DNA of 64,000 nt, taken from Salisaeta longa DSM 21114 (GTDB lineage: Bacteria > Bacteroidota > Rhodothermia > Rhodothermales > Salinibacteraceae). The notes under the pieces are model-generated. The model had not been told where the DNA came from and made no database searches. It was given only the letters and a program-made list of their open reading frames with translations. Both the position numbers and the translations under genes were made by a program. The stretch covers positions 2,068,005-2,132,004 of the forward strand of contig NZ_ATTH01000001.1 in assembly GCF_000419585.1 (NCBI RefSeq), given 5' to 3'. Shown here piece after piece: positions 18,425 through 28,553 of the stretch (position 1 is the first letter of the stretch; every line of letters begins with the position of its first letter).

Positions 18425-21265
18425 ATGAGCCGTTGGGAAGGATTAGACATTGAAGCCGAAGGCACCGGCATCTCGAAGCCGCTCAGCCGCCAGGTAAACC
18501 TGTTGGGGGCCATGCTGGGGCAGGTAACCGCTGAGCAGATGGGTCCGGAGATGCTGGAACGCGTCGAGCGTCTGCGGCTGCTGTGCAAGCAGGCCGCGCA
18601 CGACGATGCACCCGCGCGCCGCGACGAAGCTGCCGAGGAAATCGCGGGCCTGTCGCGCGACGACCTTACGGACCTGCTGCACGTCTTCACGACTTTCTTT
18701 CACCTGGTCAACCAGGCCGAGAAGCAAGAAATCATTCGGATCAACCGCGACCGGGCCCGCGCTGCCGGACCGTCGCCGTGGCCACCCGGCGGCAATGCCG
18801 ATCCGGCGGCGCCGCACCGTCCCGGCTCTATTGACGCGGCCATCGCCGATCTGAAAGCCGATGGGCACTCGCTGGACGAGGTGCAAGCCCTCTTTGCCCG
18901 CACCGACGTACAGCCCACGCTCACCGCGCACCCCTCCGAGGCCCGCCGCCGCACCGTGCTCCAAAAACAGCACACCGTGGCCCGCCTGCTGGCCACCCTC
19001 AACGATCCCGGCGCCACGCCCGACGAGCAAACCGAAGCCCTCGACGCCCTCTACACCCAAATCGCGCTGCTCCTAAGCACCGACGAGGTGCGGGCCGAGC
19101 GGCCCACCGTGCGCGAAGAAGTCGAGCAGGGGCACTACTTCATGCACCGCACCATCTGGGACACCGTCCCGCAGATTCATCGCGACGTGCAGCAGGCCCT
19201 CCGGCGCCACTACGGCGCCTCGGCCGACGTGCCGGCCTTCCTCAAATACCGCTCATGGATCGGCAGTGACCGCGACGGCAACCCGAACGTAACGGCCGAC
19301 GTGACGCGGTGGACGTTTGTAAAGCAGCGCCGCGAAACCATCGAACACCTCCAGGAAGAGATCCGCGCGCTGCGGGACGAACTGAGCCTCTCCGACCGGC
19401 AGGTGCCGGTCTCGGACGCACTCCGCACCTCGCTGAGCGACGACGCGGAGGCCCACACGCTTCCCGATGCGCAGGCCCGCGCCTACCGGCACGAACCCTA
19501 CCGCCGGAAGCTTGCCTTCATCGATCAGAAATTGGACGCCTTGGTGCAGGCGCTGCCGCCCGGCACGCCGAGTCAGGCGCAGCTGGCGGACCTCGATGCG
19601 GCGTACACGCCGGCCGACCTCCGCGACGAGCTCTCCGCCCTCGCTGCGAGCCTCAGGGCCCACGGGCTGGCCGACGCCGGTTACCTGGGGCGCTTGCACC
19701 GGGTGCAGGTGCTGGTTGATACCTTCGGGTTTCACCTTGCCGCGCTCGATGTGCGCCAGCACAGCGGCGTGCATGAGCGGGCCGTCGCGGCGCTGCTTCG
19801 CCACGCCGGTGTGACGGACGACTACGCGGCCCTCGACGAAGCCGACAAGCAGGCCGTGCTCACCCGCGAACTGTCGAACCCGCGCCCCCTCGTTCCGGTA
19901 GATGCCGAGCTGCCCGACGCGGCCCGCGAGCTCCTGGCCGCCTTCCGCAGCCTGCGCGCCATCCACCGCCTCGATGCCGACGCCGTGGGCAGCTACATCG
20001 TGAGCATGACCCACTCGGTGAGCGACATTCTGGAGCCGCTGCTGCTCTTTAAGGAGGTGGGGCTCGGCCGCATCAGCGACGACGGGTTTCAGTGTCCGGT
20101 AGATGTGGTGCCGCTCTTTGAAACGATTGATGACCTCGACGCCGCCGACGAGCGCATGGCCGCGCTGTTCACGCACGAGGCGTACCGGGCGCAGCTGGCC
20201 CATCGCAACCACTTTCAGGAAATTATGCTGGGCTATTCCGACAGCAACAAAGACGGCGGCTACTGGATGGCCAACTGGGCGCTGCACCGCTCCATCGACC
20301 GGCTGGGACAGGTGTGCGCGGCGCACGACGTAGACCTCCGCCTCTTTCACGGGCGCGGCGGCACCGTGGGGCGCGGCGGCGGCCACACCTATCAAGCCAT
20401 TCGCGCGCTGCCGCCGTCGGTGCACAACGGCCGCATCCGGTTTACCGAGCAGGGCGAGATCATCTCGTTTCGCTACGGGCTGCCGGCGCTGGCGCGGCGG
20501 CACGTAGAGCAGCTCGTTAGCGCGACCGTTACCGCCACCGCCGGGCGCGACACGCAAGCCACCGTAGACGCCGACGGACCGCTTGCGGCTGCGATGGACG
20601 CGCTGGCCCAACGCGGCATGGACGCCTACCGGGCCCTCATCGACGCGCCTGAGCGCTGGACCTGGTACACGCAGGCCACGCCCATCGAGCACATCAGCCG
20701 CCTGCCGATTGCCTCGCGGCCCGTCTCCCGCGGCAGCGGCGAGCAATCGTTCGACGACCTGCGCGCCATTCCGTGGGTGTTTGCCTGGACGCAAACGCGC
20801 TACATCGTGCCGGGCTGGTTTGGATCGGGCGCGGCCCTGGCGGAGGCGGTGGCGGACGACGCCACCCGCGAGCGCCTGCAGGAGGCCTACCGCACGTGGC
20901 CCTTCTTTACCGCCGTGCTCGATAGCGCGCAGCGGGAGATGGCCCGGGCCCGCCTGCCCATCGCACAGCGCTACGATGCCCTCAGCGACACCGGCGACGC
21001 CGTGCACGATGCCATCACCGCCGACTACGAAGCCGCCCGCGACGCCATTTGCGCGCTTACCGGCCAAGACGATTTGTTTGACAACAGCCCCGTACTGAAA
21101 AAGTCAATCCGCCTGCGCAATCCGTACACCGACGTGCTCAACCTGCTACAGATTGAACTCCTCAAGCGCTACCGTGCCGGCGACGACGATGCACAAGCAG
21201 CCCTGCGCGAACCGCTCTTTTTGAGCATCAACGGCGTAGCCGCGGCGATGCAGAGCACCGGCTGA
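18425..21265 (+). CDS. ppc: Phosphoenolpyruvate carboxylase
   Basis: 946 residues from the ATG at 18425 (MSRWEGLDIEAEG). It has the N-terminal catalytic His motif LTAHPSEARRRT (His169), the YSDSNKDGGYWMANW segment near residues 604-618, and the glycine-rich HGRGGTVGRGGG loop near 640-652. The C-terminal LRNPYTDVLNLLQIELLKRY and the end in STG are typical. It carboxylates PEP to oxaloacetate and refills the TCA cycle. No obvious promoter was found in the 226 bases shared with the divergent DUF58 gene. Confidence 0.97.
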   Translation: MSRWEGLDIEAEGTGISKPLSRQVNLLGAMLGQVTAEQMGPEMLERVERLRLLCKQAAHDDAPARRDEAAEEIAGLSRDDLTDLLHVFTTFFHLVNQAEKQEIIRINRDRARAAGPSPWPPGGNADPAAPHRPGSIDAAIADLKADGHSLDEVQALFARTDVQPTLTAHPSEARRRTVLQKQHTVARLLATLNDPGATPDEQTEALDALYTQIALLLSTDEVRAERPTVREEVEQGHYFMHRTIWDTVPQIHRDVQQALRRHYGASADVPAFLKYRSWIGSDRDGNPNVTADVTRWTFVKQRRETIEHLQEEIRALRDELSLSDRQVPVSDALRTSLSDDAEAHTLPDAQARAYRHEPYRRKLAFIDQKLDALVQALPPGTPSQAQLADLDAAYTPADLRDELSALAASLRAHGLADAGYLGRLHRVQVLVDTFGFHLAALDVRQHSGVHERAVAALLRHAGVTDDYAALDEADKQAVLTRELSNPRPLVPVDAELPDAARELLAAFRSLRAIHRLDADAVGSYIVSMTHSVSDILEPLLLFKEVGLGRISDDGFQCPVDVVPLFETIDDLDAADERMAALFTHEAYRAQLAHRNHFQEIMLGYSDSNKDGGYWMANWALHRSIDRLGQVCAAHDVDLRLFHGRGGTVGRGGGHTYQAIRALPPSVHNGRIRFTEQGEIISFRYGLPALARRHVEQLVSATVTATAGRDTQATVDADGPLAAAMDALAQRGMDAYRALIDAPERWTWYTQATPIEHISRLPIASRPVSRGSGEQSFDDLRAIPWVFAWTQTRYIVPGWFGSGAALAEAVADDATRERLQEAYRTWPFFTAVLDSAQREMARARLPIAQRYDALSDTGDAVHDAITADYEAARDAICALTGQDDLFDNSPVLKKSIRLRNPYTDVLNLLQIELLKRYRAGDDDAQAALREPLFLSINGVAAAMQSTG

Positions 21266-21348
21266 GGCGTGGAACCCGTGCCGCGCGTCGGTTCTTGAAT
21301 TTTGATCCATCGGCTCGTCGATCCCCCTTCCCCCGACTGCCCGCTGTC

Positions 21349-21867
21349 ATGTCGACCCCTGCTGCCTCCTCGAACCTTCCGCACGTGGTGCAGCCTAACG
21401 CTGCGGCCTTCGCCGAGCGCCTCAGCGCCGTTGCTACCGCCTATCAGCACAACGAAGGCGCGTGCATTATTTTCTGGGGCGGCTCGCGGGTCGCGCACCA
21501 ACAAACGCTACCCGCCATCATGGAGCGCACTACCGATACGATCCATCAGTTTACGCTGGGCAACCTGCTGGGCGAGCGCCGGATGCAAACCCAAAGCGCG
21601 CTCCGCAAGGCGTTCGACCATGCCGCGGAAGAAGACGCGCTGCTGTTCTTTGAAGCGGCCGACGTCATCTTCACGTGGTCGCACGACGATTCGCCGCACC
21701 AAACGAACGAGGCCATGCCGTCGACCGCCGAGTACTTCTTTCAGCGCGTGACGGCGTTTACCGGCCCGGTGGTGCTTGCTCTTGACGACGCCACCCCCCT
21801 CGCGGCCCTCGATGATCCCTCGCCCGTTGTAATGGTTGTGGCGTTTGACAACACAGACGCTCGGTAA
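21349..21867 (+). CDS. Degenerate AAA+ ATPase-like protein (pseudo-ATPase)
   Basis: 172 residues. The order of elements matches a classical AAA+ core: a Walker A position reading FWGGSRVAHQQ (43-52), LLGERRMQTQSALRKAFDHA (73-92), a Walker B position ALLFFEAADVIF (97-108), and a second region of homology ending in YFFQRVTAFTGPVVLALDD (129-147). The GxxGxGK lysine is gone and the D-E of Walker B reads F-E, so ATP binding and hydrolysis are unlikely. The protein ends soon after the core, without arginine-finger or lid parts. It follows ppc by 83 bases. Alternatives are an unrelated protein with chance likeness or a decaying gene. Confidence 0.6.
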   Translation: MSTPAASSNLPHVVQPNAAAFAERLSAVATAYQHNEGACIIFWGGSRVAHQQTLPAIMERTTDTIHQFTLGNLLGERRMQTQSALRKAFDHAAEEDALLFFEAADVIFTWSHDDSPHQTNEAMPSTAEYFFQRVTAFTGPVVLALDDATPLAALDDPSPVVMVVAFDNTDAR

Positions 21868-21934
21868 CAAGCCACGTGGGCTGCGCGTATCGTTACCCAG
21901 CGGTTATACTTTCTACCATCTATCGCACAGGGTT

Positions 21935-22537
21935 ATGCGAAGCAAAGGAACGTTGGTGCTTGTTGCACTTGTGGCACTGTTGGGGCTCGGCGGATGTGCC
22001 GGCGTAAGCACTTATAACGACATGATTGCGGCCCAGGAGAACGTGAAACAGGCATGGGCCAATGTCGAATCGAACTACCAGCGGCGGGCCGACTTAATTC
22101 CCAACCTCGTAAACACGGTGCAGGGAGCGGCCAACTTCGAGCAAGAGACCTTGCAACGTGTCATTGAAGCCCGCTCGAAGGCCACCTCCATACAGATCAG
22201 CGCCGACGACCTGAACGATCCGCAGAAATTGCAGCAGTACCAGGCCGCGCAGCAAGCCCTCGGGCAATCGCTGGGACGGCTCCTGGCCGTTTCCGAGCGG
22301 TACCCGCAGTTGCAGGCCACCGGCGCCTTCCGCGACTTGCAGGCGCAGCTTGAGGGGACCGAAAACCGAATTAACGTGGCCCGCCGCGATTACAATGCCG
22401 CGGTGCAGCGCTACAACACGCAGATCCGGCGCTTTCCCGCCAACATCGTTGCAAACCTGACGGGCTTCGAGCCGCGGGCACCGTTTGAGGCCGATCCCGG
22501 CGCTGCCCAGCCGCCTGCCGTAGACTTCGGGAGCTGA
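21935..22537 (+). CDS. LemA family lipoprotein
   Basis: 200 residues. A lipoprotein signal ends at GLGGC, followed by the LemA signatures STYNDMIAAQENVKQAWANV and YQRRADLIPNLVNTVQGAA. The rest is helical with coiled-coil character. LemA proteins are membrane-anchored helical bundles of unclear function, often beside TPM-domain (YgcG) genes, none of which is present. It follows the pseudo-AAA+ gene by 67 bases and converges with the SLC13 gene. Confidence 0.93.
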   Translation: MRSKGTLVLVALVALLGLGGCAGVSTYNDMIAAQENVKQAWANVESNYQRRADLIPNLVNTVQGAANFEQETLQRVIEARSKATSIQISADDLNDPQKLQQYQAAQQALGQSLGRLLAVSERYPQLQATGAFRDLQAQLEGTENRINVARRDYNAAVQRYNTQIRRFPANIVANLTGFEPRAPFEADPGAAQPPAVDFGS

Positions 22538-22723
22538 CCCGGAGCCCTACTCGGCCTTACGTGCGACGGGCACGGCCCGCTAGGAGCCTGTTTGATTTTG
22601 CATCAGAGGGCCGCGCGCGAGCAATGACGACACGAATCTCGACCCGCGGGCGCGGTTCTTAGCAGAACTACCGGCCACAACCGGGGGCGATGTGGAGCCC
22701 GGAGGCGTGCACGGAAACAGGGT

Positions 22724-24214
22724 CTAAAAGGCCCAGGAGGGCACGGTGCCTAAGCGCACATTGAGGGCCCACGGCAGCACGGCAAACACCACGAGGGTGA
22801 TCAGCAGGACGAAGAGGGCGTTGAGCCATGCCCCGGCGCGCATCATGTCGCGCACGTCGAGCCGGTTGCTGCCGTACACAATGGCGTTGGGCGGCGTAGC
22901 CACCGGCAGCATAAACGCACAGCTCGCGGCCAGCGCCACCGGCACGGCCAGCACCAGCGGGTTCTCGCCAATTCCCACCGCCACCGACCCAAGCAGCGGA
23001 ATGAAGACCGCCGCCGTGGCGGTGTTGCTCGTCAGCTCGGTCAGCAGAATGAGGGCGGCCACAACCACGAGCACCACAAGCACCGTAGGCCACGCCTCTA
23101 GCCCGATAAACCGCTGCCCCAGCCACCGCGCGAGGCCCGTCTGGTCGATGGAGGTGGCCAGTGCCAATCCGCCGCCAAACAGCAGGAGCACGCCCCAGGG
23201 CAGATCGGCCGCGGTCGACCAGTCGAGCACAAACGTCCCCTTGCGGTCGACCGGCAGAACAAAGAGCGCCAGCGCCCCGGCCATGGCAATGCCGCCGTCG
23301 GTGAGGCCGCCGGCGTACGCCCCCAGCGCGGGCCGCGCCATCCACAGCACGGCCACGGTCGCAAACACCGCCGCCACCATCTTTTCGGGGCGCTGCATGG
23401 AACCCAGCGCATCCAGCGCGTCATCGATCACCGCATCCGAGGCGGCGAGTTGCGACAAGGTTTGGGGGAAGGCGAGCCGCGTGAGGACGCCGTACACCAC
23501 GACCAGCCCCACAGCAGCCACCGGCACGCCCACCATCATCCACCGCGCAAAGCCGATCTGCACGCCGTACGTTTGCTGCATGTAGCCGGCCAGGAGCGCA
23601 TTGGGCGGCGTGCCAATGAGCGTGCCCAGCCCGCCCACGCTGCACGCGTAGGCGATGCCCAGCAGCAACGCCACCGAAAACGCCTGCCGCCCCGCAGCCG
23701 ACCCCTGATCGTCGGGCACCAGCTGGATTACCGAGAGCCCAATGGGCAGCATCATCATGGCCGTCGCCGTATTGCTCACCCACATGCTCAGAAACGCCGA
23801 AGCCAGCATAAAGCCCAGAATGATAGACGATGGCTCCGTGCCCACCCACCGAATGATGTGCAGGGCCATGCGCCGGTGCAACTCCCAGCGCTGCATGCCA
23901 CGCGCAATGATGAAGCCGCCCAGAAAGAGAAAGATGAGCGGATCGGCGTACGGCATCGCCGCCGTCTCGAAGTCGGCAATGCCAAGAAAGGGAAACGCCA
24001 CCACCGGCACGAGGGCCGTGGCCGGCAGGGGCAGCGCCTCGGTGATCCACCACACCGCCATGAGCACCCCGGCCGCGGCGGTTGCCCAGGCTTCAGGCCG
24101 CAGCCCGCTTGGCGGTGCAACCATGAGCATCACCGCAAACGCGAGTGCGCCAGCTCCCAGTCCGATCCATCGGATGATAGGTGATCGCGACGAGGCATCG
24201 GCGGCGGTAGGCAT
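22724..24214 (-). CDS. SLC13/DASS family sodium:dicarboxylate (or anion) symporter
   Basis: 496 residues, with about eleven hydrophobic helices. Two SNT motifs, SNTATAMMMLPIG (from residue 147) and SNTATAAVFIPLL near the C-terminus, match the inverted-repeat sodium and substrate sites of the DASS family. It probably takes up dicarboxylates with sodium across the inner membrane. It follows the lactate dehydrogenase gene by 15 bases, so transport and use of organic acids may be co-expressed. The exact substrate is not readable. Confidence 0.9.
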   Translation of the reverse strand: MPTAADASSRSPIIRWIGLGAGALAFAVMLMVAPPSGLRPEAWATAAAGVLMAVWWITEALPLPATALVPVVAFPFLGIADFETAAMPYADPLIFLFLGGFIIARGMQRWELHRRMALHIIRWVGTEPSSIILGFMLASAFLSMWVSNTATAMMMLPIGLSVIQLVPDDQGSAAGRQAFSVALLLGIAYACSVGGLGTLIGTPPNALLAGYMQQTYGVQIGFARWMMVGVPVAAVGLVVVYGVLTRLAFPQTLSQLAASDAVIDDALDALGSMQRPEKMVAAVFATVAVLWMARPALGAYAGGLTDGGIAMAGALALFVLPVDRKGTFVLDWSTAADLPWGVLLLFGGGLALATSIDQTGLARWLGQRFIGLEAWPTVLVVLVVVAALILLTELTSNTATAAVFIPLLGSVAVGIGENPLVLAVPVALAASCAFMLPVATPPNAIVYGSNRLDVRDMMRAGAWLNALFVLLITLVVFAVLPWALNVRLGTVPSWAF

Positions 24215-24229
24215 GCAGCAGGGCGAGAA

Positions 24230-25171
24230 TCAGGAGAGGGCGTCGAGCGCGTTCGCAAGGGTCTGGCCCGAGGCACGCAAGGCCTCGGCCTCTGCATCAG
24301 ACACATCCGGCTCCACAAGCGTTTCCACGCCGCCCAGGCCCAACACGGCCGGCAGGCTCAGGCACACGTCGGGCAGGCCGTACGCGCCGCCCGGCCGTAC
24401 GCTCACCGGCTGCACCGAGCGCTGATCGCTGAGGATGGCGCGCACGATGCGTGCAATGACGACACCGATGGCGGTGTTCGTGTAGCCCTTGCGGTCAATG
24501 ATCTGGTAGGCGGCATCGCGGGCCTCGGCGAACAGGTCGTCCATGGCCGCCCGGTCGAACGCACGCCCCAGCACGGTTTGTCCCGCAATGGGCTGCCCCG
24601 CGATGGTGGCGTTGCTCCAGATCGGCACCTCCGAGTCGCCATGCTCGCCCAGGATGTAGGCGTGCACCGAGCGCGGATCGACGCTGTAGTACTGCCCAAG
24701 GAGCGCCCGAAAGCGGGCCGTATCGAGCAGGGTGCCGGTACCCAGGATGCGCCCCGCGGGGCGGGTACTCAGCTCCTGGCTGATGTACGTGAGCACGTCG
24801 ACCGGATTGGTCGCCACCACCAGGATGGCGTTGGGCGCATGCGTATCGAGTTCGGCGATGATCTGCTCGAAGATGCGCGCGTTGCGGCGCAGCAGATCGA
24901 GGCGCGTCTCGTCGGGGCCCATTTGGCTCGCGCCGGCCGAGAGCACGATGACCTGGGCCTCGGCGAGGTCGGCATAGTCGCCCGCGCGCACCGTGGTGCG
25001 GCCGACGAGCAGCTGCCCGTGCATGAGGTCCATGGCCTCGCCTTCAGCGCGGGCCGCGTCTTTATCGACCAGAATAATTTCGCTGGCCAGGCCCTGGTTA
25101 AAGAGCGCGTAGGCACCGGCCGTGCCCACATGCCCGGCGCCCACAAATCCTACGGTACGGCGTTGAATCAT
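24230..25171 (-). CDS. ldh: L-lactate dehydrogenase (LDH/MDH family)
   Basis: 313 residues from the ATG at 25171; an in-frame GTG at 25201 would overlap the previous gene. The Rossmann motif GAGHVGTAGAYAL is near the start. The substrate loop reads ASQMGPDETRLDLL, with Gln where LDH has Gln102 and MDH has Arg; ATNPVDVLTY and the active-site GEHGDSEVPIWS follow. These favour lactate over malate. It interconverts pyruvate and L-lactate with NAD(H). It lies between a small membrane protein gene and the SLC13 carrier, probably in one operon. Confidence 0.88.
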   Translation of the reverse strand: MIQRRTVGFVGAGHVGTAGAYALFNQGLASEIILVDKDAARAEGEAMDLMHGQLLVGRTTVRAGDYADLAEAQVIVLSAGASQMGPDETRLDLLRRNARIFEQIIAELDTHAPNAILVVATNPVDVLTYISQELSTRPAGRILGTGTLLDTARFRALLGQYYSVDPRSVHAYILGEHGDSEVPIWSNATIAGQPIAGQTVLGRAFDRAAMDDLFAEARDAAYQIIDRKGYTNTAIGVVIARIVRAILSDQRSVQPVSVRPGGAYGLPDVCLSLPAVLGLGGVETLVEPDVSDAEAEALRASGQTLANALDALS

Positions 25172-25197
25172 AGCGGTGTAGATTGATGGATGGCGGC

Positions 25198-25386
25198 TCA
25201 CGGCGCCGCCTGAATGACGAGGTACACGGTAACGCTAAAGGAAATCACCGTGATGAGCACCACGGCAAGCGCAAGACCGTAGCTCGTCCCCTCCGATGAC
25301 GGCGCGGTGCCTTCTGAGGTGGCCTCGGGCCGCGGGGTGGGTGCCGATTCCTTAGCGGTCGACGAAGAAGCAGATGGTTGGCTCAT
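25198..25386 (-). CDS. Small single-helix membrane protein, function unknown
   Basis: 62 residues from the ATG at 25386. A hydrophilic Ser/Thr/Pro/Glu-rich half (about residues 1-38) is followed by one transmembrane helix, GLALAVVLITVISFSVTVYL, and a short tail. The ORF extends further upstream, but those residues look non-coding. The stop precedes the ldh ATG by 26 bases, so it probably shares that transcript. I recognise no family. Confidence 0.6.
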   Translation of the reverse strand: MSQPSASSSTAKESAPTPRPEATSEGTAPSSEGTSYGLALAVVLITVISFSVTVYLVIQAAP

Positions 25387-25558
25387 GGGACGCAATGCGC
25401 TGGGAAACAACGAACGAGGCTGCGATGCACCGGACAGCACCACACAGCGTGTGCACCGCGCGCTGCCTGCGCTACGGGGCGATGCTGTTGCGGGCTGCGG
25501 GCTATGCACGCCCTCGCGCGCCGGGCCGTTCCCTACAACGCAGTCCGCGGCTGTCGCG

Positions 25559-26059
25559 TCAGCCAAGGAAGAGGTACGGCTTCCAGGTGTCTTTTACCGC
25601 GCCGGCAAAGTCGCGCAAAAACATGACGTAGCTGGGCCGGAACGGCTCGCGCGCCAGCGTCATGTTGGCCTCCTCGGGCGTGCGGTCGCCCTTTCGGTTG
25701 TTGCAGGCCACGCAGGCGGCGGCAAGATTCTCCCACGTGTCGCGGCCCCCGCGCGACTTCGGCAAGACGTGATCGATGGTGAGGCGATCCTTCGCCCCAC
25801 AGTACTGGCAGGTGTGCCGGTCGCGCTTGAGGATATTGCGGCGCGACAGCATCACGCGCTTGAATGGCACGCGGGCGTACGACTTGAGACGCACAATGCT
25901 GGGCCACGGCAGGTGCGTAGACGGCGACCGGATGTACTGCCCCGGCACCGACTCCACGACATGAACCTTTTGCAGATGAACGAGCACCACGGCCCGCTCG
26001 ACGCTGCACACCGTAAGCGCGCTGTAATCCTGATTGAGCACAAGCACATGGCCGGTCAT
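25559..26059 (-). CDS. HNH endonuclease family protein
   Basis: 166 residues from the ATG at 26059, which has GGGGAGG seven bases before it. The C-terminal half is an HNH domain: CQYCGAKDRLTIDHVLPKSR supplies one CxxC and the His, and ACVACNNRKGDR the second CxxC and N/H region. The N-terminal half (GHVLVLNQDYSALTVCSVER) is the conserved leader of a widespread family of lone HNH proteins with unknown targets. There is no methylase or restriction partner beside it. Confidence 0.9.
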   Translation of the reverse strand: MTGHVLVLNQDYSALTVCSVERAVVLVHLQKVHVVESVPGQYIRSPSTHLPWPSIVRLKSYARVPFKRVMLSRRNILKRDRHTCQYCGAKDRLTIDHVLPKSRGGRDTWENLAAACVACNNRKGDRTPEEANMTLAREPFRPSYVMFLRDFAGAVKDTWKPYLFLG

Positions 26060-26066
26060 GGTGAGA

Positions 26067-26073
26067 CCTCCCC
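26067..26073 (-). promoter_or_regulatory. Strong Shine-Dalgarno site of the HNH gene
   Basis: GGGGAGG on the minus strand, seven bases before the ATG at 26059. It fixes the start of the HNH protein and excludes the longer reading from 26083. Confidence 0.6.
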
Positions 26074-26349
26074 TGCCACACACCTATGGACAGGCTGAGC
26101 GCGCAGTGCGACCATGCAGGAATGAAGCGAAATACTGAAGGGGGATTTCCTCCGCCAGCTGCACACTGGCTCCTTCATAAGAGATTGCGGACAACACGTT
26201 TGTGCAGGCCCAATGGCCTACGTACCGCTATCCCTAAACGGCTTTTTACCTTTTGTTTCCAAAACCTCCGCATAAAGACTGCTGCACGCAGACAATTGAT
26301 CGTTTTGTAATGATCTGCTGCAACGGCATCCCCGCAGTGCAACGTGGCC

Positions 26350-28287
26350 CTACGCCGGCTCCAGACGTTCTACGGTGCGCGCTTTGTCGAGTGGTTCAAC
26401 GCCTTGCTCTTTAAGCCACACCATGAGCACCGAAACGTCGGCCGCACGCACCCCGCTGATGCGAGAGGCCTGCCCCAGGTTGGTGGGGCGGATGCGATCG
26501 AGCTTCTCGCGCGCCTCTTTCGAGATGGTATCGAGCGCTTGGTAGTCCATGTCTTCCGGCAACGGCCAGCGCTCTTTTTCCTCCATCTGCTCCACCATCT
26601 GGCGCTGCCGGTTGAGGTAGCCTTCGTACTTCAGGTCAATTTCCACCAACCGCGGCGCGCTCAGCATACCGGGCGCCTCCGTCACCACCGCGTCGTAGAT
26701 GCCTGCATGCCGCAAGAGCGCTTCGGTATCAACCTGCGGACGCTTGCAAATCTGCAGCACCGGCCCGGCCTGGTCGATAGGTGTGGTGCCCTGCGCCGTG
26801 AGGTAATCATTGACCTGCGCCGGCTGCACACTGGTCGTCTCCAGCGCGGCCCGCGTGCGGTCCACGGCGTCTTTTTTCTGCTGCATGCGCCGGTAGCGCG
26901 CTTCCGAGGCCAGGCCCAGCTTGTAGCCCAGCGCCGTCAGCCGCTGATCGGCATTGTCCTGGCGAAGCAAGATGCGATGCTCGGCCCGGCTCGTAAACAT
27001 CCGGTACGGCTCATCGGTGCCCTTGGCCACCAGGTCGTCGATGAGCACGCCGATGTACGCCTCGGAGCGCTTCAACACGATGGGATCGGCGCCGCGCAGC
27101 TTCTGCACCGCGTTGATGCCGGCCATCAGGCCCTGCGCGGCTGCTTCTTCGTAGCCCGTGGTGCCGTTGATTTGCCCCGCAAAGAACAGCCCGCTCACGC
27201 GCTTCGTCTCCAGGCTATAGCGGATCTGGTACGGCGGGAAGAAATCGTATTCAATCGCGTAGCCCGGACGCAGCATGTGCGCATTTTCGAGTCCGGGGAT
27301 GGTGCGCAGCGCCTCAAACTGCACGTCCTCGGGCAGGCTCGTTGAAAAACCGTTTACGTACACCTCCTGCACGCGGCGCCCCTCCGGCTCGATAAAGATC
27401 TGATGGTGCTCCTGCTCGCTGAACCGGTCGATTTTATCCTCGATCGACGGGCAGTAGCGCGGCCCCTTGGCCTGAATGCGGCCGGCAAACATAGGACTGC
27501 GGTCGAACCCGGTACGCAAGAGCGCATGGGTCTCGGGCGTGGTTTGCGTGAGCCAGCACGGCAGCTGCGCCTCGACCGGGGGGAGGGCGTCGGTCAGGAA
27601 CGAAAACGCAGTGGCGTCGGGGTCGCCGGGCTGTTCCTGTAGCGCGCTGTAGTCGATGGAGCGGCCATCAACGCGCGGCGGCGTGCCCGTCTTCAGACGT
27701 CCGCTCTCGAAGCCCAGGTCGTGCAAGCACCCGGTGATGCCATGCGAGGCCCGCTCGCCCATGCGGCCGCCGCCAAAGTTCTGTTCGCCCACATGAATCA
27801 CGCCGTTGGCGAAGGTGCCGGTGGTAAGCACCACGCAAGGCGCGTGAAAGGTTTGCCCGAGGCTCGTGTGCACGCCCGTCACGCGGGTGCCCGCCGCGCC
27901 GGTAGCCACGCCGGTCACCATGTCGGCCCGCAGGTGCAGGTTGTCGATGGACTCCAGCGCTTCGCGCACGCCGGCGGCATACGCGGACCGGTCGGCCTGC
28001 GCCCGCGGCCCCCACACGGCGGGCCCTTTGCTTTTGTTGAGCATCCGAAACTGAATGCCCGCCGCGTCGATGACGCGCCCCATGAGGCCGCCGAGGGCGT
28101 CGATTTCGCGGGCAATGTGCCCCTTGCCAATTCCCCCGATGGCCGGGTTGCACGACATCTGCCCGATGGCATCCAGCTTGAGGGTGATGAGGAGCGTGCG
28201 TGCGCCCATGGTTGCAGCGGCAGCGGCCGCCTCGCTGCCCGAGTGGCCGCCGCCGACCACAATCACATCGTAGTGAAAATAATCCAT
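26350..28287 (-). CDS. mnmG: tRNA uridine-5-carboxymethylaminomethyl modification enzyme MnmG (GidA)
   Basis: 645 residues from the ATG at 28287. It has the FAD motif [12 protein letters not shown] near residues 10-21, [20 protein letters not shown], and [10 protein letters not shown], plus the C-terminal helical domain that binds MnmE ([20 protein letters not shown]). With MnmE it installs the cmnm5 group on the wobble uridine of tRNAs. mnmE is not in this window. The gene is monocistronic; a 290-base gap separates it from the HNH start. Confidence 0.98.
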   Translation of the reverse strand: MDYFHYDVIVVGGGHSGSEAAAAAATMGARTLLITLKLDAIGQMSCNPAIGGIGKGHIAREIDALGGLMGRVIDAAGIQFRMLNKSKGPAVWGPRAQADRSAYAAGVREALESIDNLHLRADMVTGVATGAAGTRVTGVHTSLGQTFHAPCVVLTTGTFANGVIHVGEQNFGGGRMGERASHGITGCLHDLGFESGRLKTGTPPRVDGRSIDYSALQEQPGDPDATAFSFLTDALPPVEAQLPCWLTQTTPETHALLRTGFDRSPMFAGRIQAKGPRYCPSIEDKIDRFSEQEHHQIFIEPEGRRVQEVYVNGFSTSLPEDVQFEALRTIPGLENAHMLRPGYAIEYDFFPPYQIRYSLETKRVSGLFFAGQINGTTGYEEAAAQGLMAGINAVQKLRGADPIVLKRSEAYIGVLIDDLVAKGTDEPYRMFTSRAEHRILLRQDNADQRLTALGYKLGLASEARYRRMQQKKDAVDRTRAALETTSVQPAQVNDYLTAQGTTPIDQAGPVLQICKRPQVDTEALLRHAGIYDAVVTEAPGMLSAPRLVEIDLKYEGYLNRQRQMVEQMEEKERWPLPEDMDYQALDTISKEAREKLDRIRPTNLGQASRISGVRAADVSVLMVWLKEQGVEPLDKARTVERLEPA

Positions 28288-28553
28288 CGTCGTGTATCTG
28301 TTCGCTCTGCAAGCCATCGCCGATGCGCCGAAGCACGCACCTGCACATCTCAATGCGCGCCGCGGGAAGAGGTCCCGCTGCGTCGTTCAAATAGCGATCT
28401 GTTTTTGATGATCCGGCGCGGCTTCGCCTGTTCCTAGCATACGTAACATTGTCTGTCGGCTTGGAACGTTACCTTCTGTCTTCGCCGTTCGGCCTTCCTC
28501 CCTGAGCAGGTCTCCTGTTCGTACGCGATATATCTACAAATGCGAATCATACC

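Noticed and set aside
19253-21067. 604-residue minus-strand ORF inside ppc
   Set aside because: It is the antisense shadow of a PEP carboxylase with intact catalytic motifs.
24230-25171. Malate dehydrogenase
   Set aside because: The substrate loop has Gln rather than Arg at the selecting position, and GEHGDSE fits lactate dehydrogenase better.
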